A program made the translations under genes and the position numbers. A stretch of 64,000 nucleotides of DNA from Terriglobus albidus (lineage in GTDB: Bacteria > Acidobacteriota > Terriglobia > Terriglobales > Acidobacteriaceae), in assembly GCF_008000815.1 (NCBI RefSeq), contig NZ_CP042806.1:620001-684000 (forward strand). Direction: 5' to 3'. Under the pieces are notes generated by a model. That model made no database searches and was not told the DNA's origin. It saw only the letters and a program-made list of their open reading frames with translations. This document shows, piece by piece, positions 61,150 through 64,000 of the stretch (the first letter of the stretch is position 1; every line of letters starts with the position of its first letter).

Positions 61150-61446
61150 ATGACAACTATGCTGCGATCTCGATGGTTTGCTCCGGCACTGCACGTTATT
61201 CTCTTTGCCGCTACATAGGCATTAGCTCTCGGCCAACCGAAGCCTCTCCTTGATGGACCGGCGAGTTGGAGCTTCCTACCGCTGTTTTTTGCTGACCTTC
61301 CAATCTCGTTATTTGGCTTCTCGGCGATGTGGGATGGAAAGTGAACCTACGGAATCTGGTTATGGGCGATACTCGGGACTATCTGGTGGTACTTTCTGGG
61401 CCGATGGATCCAGAACATTTACGTCTCGCTCTCAACCAGCAACTAG
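61150..61446 (+). pseudogene. Degraded small membrane protein with two in-frame stops
   Basis: One frame from ATG at 61150 reads MTTMLRSRWFAPALHVILFA to a TAG (61216), continues ALALGQPKPLLDGPASWSFL and FFADLPISLFGFSAMWDGK to a TGA (61342), then TYGIWLWAILGTIWWYFLGR to a TAG at 61444. The three pieces join as a plausible three-span membrane protein of about 98 residues with no frameshift, so it is a pseudogene by two nonsense changes (or one stop plus recoding). GAGGTAC precedes the ATG. The final stop lies in a tandem-repeat array. Confidence 0.65.
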
Positions 61447-61466
61447 GAACTAGCAACCAGCAACTA
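61431..61466. repeat. AACTAGC/AACCAGC array supplying the cobO stop codon
   Basis: CAACCAGCAACTAGGAACTA and GCAACCAGCAACTAGA; the plus-strand CTA at 61464 is the TAG stop of the convergent cobO gene. Units are the same as at 48181-48216 and 24451. Confidence 0.7.
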
Positions 61467-62009
61467 GAATTCAATCCCCCGCTGCGCCAGAATGCCTTTC
61501 TGATACGCATGTTTCACTTCGCGCATTTCCGTTACGGTATCCGCAATTTCCACCAGTGACTTGTGGGCATTGCGTCCGGTCAGGATCACATGCACCATCT
61601 CCGGCCGCTGCAACAGTGTTTCCACCACCGGTTCCGGGGCGAGCATGCCGTAGCTGATGACGTAATTGATCTCGTCGAGCACCACCAGGTCCCAGTCGCC
61701 GGAGAGGATCGCCTCCCGAGCCTGCGCCCAGCCCTCTTCCACCATGCGGATATCTTCGGGATCGGTCTCCGCTCCGCCCACCTTCACGAAGCCGCGGCCA
61801 AGCTGTTTGATCTGGAAGTCCTCACCGAACGTCGCGATGGAGTCCTGTTCGCCGTGATGCCAGCTCCCTTTCAGAAACTGCAGCACCAGTACCCGCATGC
61901 CATTGCCGGCGGCGCGCAGAGCGGTTCCCAGGGCGGCGGTTGTCTTGCCTTTACCTGGACCGGTATTGATCAGGATCAGTCCACGCTTGGAAGAAGCTTC
62001 GTCGTTCAT
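61464..62009 (-). CDS. cobO: Cob(I)yrinic acid a,c-diamide adenosyltransferase
   Basis: CobO/BtuR (181 aa) adds the 5'-deoxyadenosyl group to cobalt of corrinoids. LILINTGPGKGKTTAALGTALRAAG is the P-loop, VLQFLKGSWHHGEQ and DWDLVVLDEINYVISYGML follow, with VHVILTGRNAHKSLVEIADTVTEM at the end. ATG at 62009 is preferred; a TTG at 62045 would overlap rlmH by 32 bp. The rest of a cobalamin pathway is not here, so it may act in salvage. It is transcribed behind rlmH. Confidence 0.93.
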   Translation of the reverse strand: MNDEASSKRGLILINTGPGKGKTTAALGTALRAAGNGMRVLVLQFLKGSWHHGEQDSIATFGEDFQIKQLGRGFVKVGGAETDPEDIRMVEEGWAQAREAILSGDWDLVVLDEINYVISYGMLAPEPVVETLLQRPEMVHVILTGRNAHKSLVEIADTVTEMREVKHAYQKGILAQRGIEF

Positions 62010-62013
62010 GCTG

Positions 62014-62457
62014 CTAGTGTCCGCTGTGGTAAGGGTGCCCGGCAAGGATGGTGAAGGCGCGATAGATCTGCTCCGCCAACACCAGCCGGGCGAGCTGATG
62101 CGGCAGCGTCATTCGCCCAAGGGACAGAGTGAGATCGGCCAGCTTCAGCGTCTCGGGCGACCAGCCGTCCGGAGGTCCAATGGCCAGAAGAGCACGGCGT
62201 TTGCCGCCATCCCTTGCTCCGCCCAGCGCGGCCGCAAACTCCTCTGAGGTCAGCAGCTTCCCCCGGCTGTCGAGCAGCACCAGAAGTACGGCGCCTTCCT
62301 TCTGCTCGCGCTCCACCCGTTCCAGGAACTCCCGCTCCGTCTTCAGGGCAAGCTCTTCCACCGGAGCATAGCGGGAGGTCCTCTTCAGGTACTCGCCTGC
62401 CAGACTGTCGATCGCGCGGTCAGAACCAGCCGAGACCGTGACAAGAGTGAGCTTCAT
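62014..62457 (-). CDS. rlmH: 23S rRNA (pseudouridine-1915-N3)-methyltransferase RlmH
   Basis: RlmH (147 aa), a SPOUT-class methyltransferase of the 70S ribosome. VLLVLLDSRGKLLTSEEFAAAL, LLAIGPPDGWSPE and the C-terminal trefoil-knot signature LSLGRMTLPHQLARLVLAEQIYRAFTILAGHPYHSGH are diagnostic. ATG at 62457 gives the usual MKLTLVTV start; the longer frame adds six unlikely residues. Four bases separate its stop from the cobO start, so the two form a transcription unit. Confidence 0.95.
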   Translation of the reverse strand: MKLTLVTVSAGSDRAIDSLAGEYLKRTSRYAPVEELALKTEREFLERVEREQKEGAVLLVLLDSRGKLLTSEEFAAALGGARDGGKRRALLAIGPPDGWSPETLKLADLTLSLGRMTLPHQLARLVLAEQIYRAFTILAGHPYHSGH

Positions 62458-62590
62458 AGAACAACTTCCATCCAAATTTCAATAGATTGTTACGGGAATA
62501 TTCCATAAAACATAGAATTGGGTACGGTATCTGACTTTGATGTCATCGAAATGATTTGAAAACTAAGGCAGTTATTTCCCTTTTCCAGTC

Positions 62591-62606
62591 TGGCATAGAG
62601 TTTGCT
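62591..62606 (+). promoter_or_regulatory. Sigma-54 (-24/-12) promoter
   Basis: TGGCATAGAGTTTGCT fits the sigma-54 consensus TGGCAYRNNNNTTGCW at every defined position. It lies 77 bp upstream of the TonB-receptor start, leaving a leader of about 65 nt. Enhancer-binding sites were not identified. Confidence 0.7.
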
Positions 62607-62683
62607 CCAACTGATTCGACCTAATAGGCACGCCATCCACCCGCTGGATGCGGTGCTTACCCCCTAGGGAGATGACAAATCAG

Positions 62684-64000
62684 ATGAAGAAGCTCCTTGC
62701 CTTTGTGCTCTTTGGAGTTGTGCTCGGCACTTTGAGCGGACTTACTGCGTTTGGCCAGGCCATTTCGGTTAATGGCGGCGCCATTCAGGGAACAATCACC
62801 GACACCACGGGCGCCGTCGTCAGCGGTGCAACCATCAGAATCGAAAATCCAGCAACGAACTTCACCAAGGTTATTACCAGTGACAGCTCCGGCTTCTATA
62901 GCTTCGGACCTCTGGTTCCCGGCAACTATAAGGTTGTCATTTCAGCCTCCGGTTTCTCTTCACTGACCGTGGATACGGTCATCCGCACCGGCACGGCAAC
63001 TTCCGGTAACTTCAAGCTGCAGGTAGGCAGCGAAACCACAACCATCGAGGTGGTTGCCGGGGCACTGCAGATTAATACAGAGCAGGCCGGCGTCAGCGAT
63101 GTTCTGACGCAGGAGCAGATCTCGAAGCTGCCGGTGAATGGCCGTAACTTCCTCGACCTGGCTCAGATTGAACCCGGTGTCATCCTTCAGAGCGGTGAGT
63201 CCTTCGATCCAACCAAGGCGGGCTACTCGGCGATCTCGGTCGGCGGTGTTTCCGGTCGTACGACCCGCATTCTGCTTGATGGCCAGGACATTACGGATGA
63301 GACCGTCGGCACCACCATCTTCAACGTCTCGCAGGGCGCCATCGACGAGTTCCAACTCAACCGCGCCAACCAGGACGCCAGTGGTGAAGTTACCTCCACC
63401 GGTCAGGTGCTCGTTTCGACCCGTTCCGGAACCAACGCGTTCCACGGCCAGCTCTTCGGAAACTTTCAGGACCACCGCGCCGGTTTCGCGAAGCTCAAGT
63501 CATTCGACGTGCCCTTCCAGCGCAATCAATTCGGAGGCAGTGTCGGCGGCCCGATCTTGCCCAATAAACTCTTCTTCTTTGTGAACGCGGAGCGTATTAA
63601 GCAGGATTCCTCCGCAGTCTCTCCGGTTGGTCCGACGTTCTCCTCCATCTTCGCGGCGCATCCTACTATTCCGTCGCCCTACCGTGAGACCTATTCAACG
63701 GCACGCCTGGACTGGAACGGTCCGCTGCACGGCCATTACTTCGCCCGTATCAACTACAACGTCAACTCCGTCTCGTCCAACTATGGCTATGGCTATTGGC
63801 TCTATGCCAATCGTGACAACACTCCGGGCGGAGCCTTTGGCGCCGACTTCTCAGCAGGTCACTTCACCCACTCCTTCCGTGGAAGCTACGAGAAGTTCCA
63901 CAACCTGATCTCGGATCAGACCTCTGGTAACAGCTCCATCTACAACGGCATTCCCGGTTTTGCCTATTACTTCACAGCGCAACGACTGTATTCCGGCCCG
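62684..64000 (+). CDS. TonB-dependent receptor with carboxypeptidase-regulatory domain, 3' truncated by the window
   Basis: 439 codons are visible and the frame runs off the right edge. A signal peptide (MKKLLAFVLFGVVLGTLSGL) leads to a CarboxypepD_reg domain (GAIQGTITDTTGAVVSGATIRIENPAT ... YSFGPLVPGNYKVVISASGF), then a plug region (LPVNGRNFLDLAQIEPGVIL, GGVSGRTTRILLDGQDITDE, VLVSTRSGTNAFHGQLFGNF, QFGGSVGGPILPNKLFFFVNAE) and the first barrel strands. AGGGAG lies 12 bp upstream; an ATG at 62672 is in frame but overlaps that site. It is paralogous in layout to the receptor at 52116-55364, but has a sigma-54 promoter. Confidence 0.93.
   Translation, partial: MKKLLAFVLFGVVLGTLSGLTAFGQAISVNGGAIQGTITDTTGAVVSGATIRIENPATNFTKVITSDSSGFYSFGPLVPGNYKVVISASGFSSLTVDTVIRTGTATSGNFKLQVGSETTTIEVVAGALQINTEQAGVSDVLTQEQISKLPVNGRNFLDLAQIEPGVILQSGESFDPTKAGYSAISVGGVSGRTTRILLDGQDITDETVGTTIFNVSQGAIDEFQLNRANQDASGEVTSTGQVLVSTRSGTNAFHGQLFGNFQDHRAGFAKLKSFDVPFQRNQFGGSVGGPILPNKLFFFVNAERIKQDSSAVSPVGPTFSSIFAAHPTIPSPYRETYSTARLDWNGPLHGHYFARINYNVNSVSSNYGYGYWLYANRDNTPGGAFGADFSAGHFTHSFRGSYEKFHNLISDQTSGNSSIYNGIPGFAYYFTAQRLYSGP

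Overview
The window looks like a chromosomal segment of an acidobacterium of the class Terriglobia (Granulicella/Terriglobus/Edaphobacter type). This is inferred from two very large TonB-dependent receptors with carboxypeptidase-regulatory N-termini, the yajC-secD-secF and tonB-exbB-exbD clusters with three tandem exbD genes, a GC-rich coding style, and many short dispersed intergenic repeats. No rRNA, tRNA, CRISPR array or prophage was recognised.

Layout. 1-3.6 kb: the end of a membrane protein gene, parB, parA, five parS sites in about 740 bp, and rsmG (minus strand). 3.6-6.3 kb: lpxC-folK-tgt. 6.4-7.8 kb: a small DUF1059-like gene and an EAL phosphodiesterase. 8-11 kb: yajC-secD-secF, closed by a strong terminator. 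11-15.5 kb: tonB-exbB-exbD1-exbD2-exbD3 and a TPR lipoprotein. 15.8-25 kb: a PD-(D/E)XK protein, a HIT protein, a DUF4440 protein, purA, a secreted protein, gpx, dnaN and small ORFs, separated by repeats. 25-31 kb: glyA, a hydrolase, alr, and a VOC-WYL pair. 31-38 kb: a protein of unknown function, a GT87 glycosyltransferase, dnaB, a compact two-gene HTH plus TIR-like unit of lower GC, and mnmG. 38-44 kb: a hydrolase and an MscS channel-ackA-phosphoketolase run. 44-50.6 kb: hydrolase, DUF2164, secreted protein, divergent HxlR/SDR, a cysteine-synthase homologue, then a MITE and an IS5/IS1182-like element. 50.7-64 kb: ArsR plus double SRPBCC, TonB receptor, obgE, haem-binding/P460 proteins, a metzincin-like protease, a membrane-protein pseudogene, cobO, rlmH, and the start of a second TonB receptor behind a sigma-54 promoter.

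How the genes connect. parA-parB-parS, dnaN, dnaB, mnmG and rsmG form a dispersed replication and segregation neighbourhood; no dnaA is present. TonB/ExbB/ExbD would energise the two outer-membrane receptors. AckA and Xfp together convert sugar phosphates to acetate and ATP. ArsR-SRPBCC, HxlR-SDR and VOC-WYL are local regulator/target pairs with visible candidate operators.

The most unusual content is intergenic or accessory: (i) a 67-aa HTH gene overlapping a 200-aa TIR-like gene, a candidate defence or toxin-antitoxin unit; (ii) a 150-bp MITE and a 1,269-bp IS with related ends, both sitting in the loop of GGCT..AGCC hairpins, with an unoccupied copy of the same composite repeat elsewhere in the window; (iii) arrays of 7-8-bp units, mostly in inverted pairs at gene ends, which in several places supply the stop codon of the neighbouring gene; (iv) at least six long copies and one short copy of a GGGTGCCC...GGGCACCC repeat; (v) two 112-bp copies of another MITE. 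All assignments come from reading the sequence; no database search was run.
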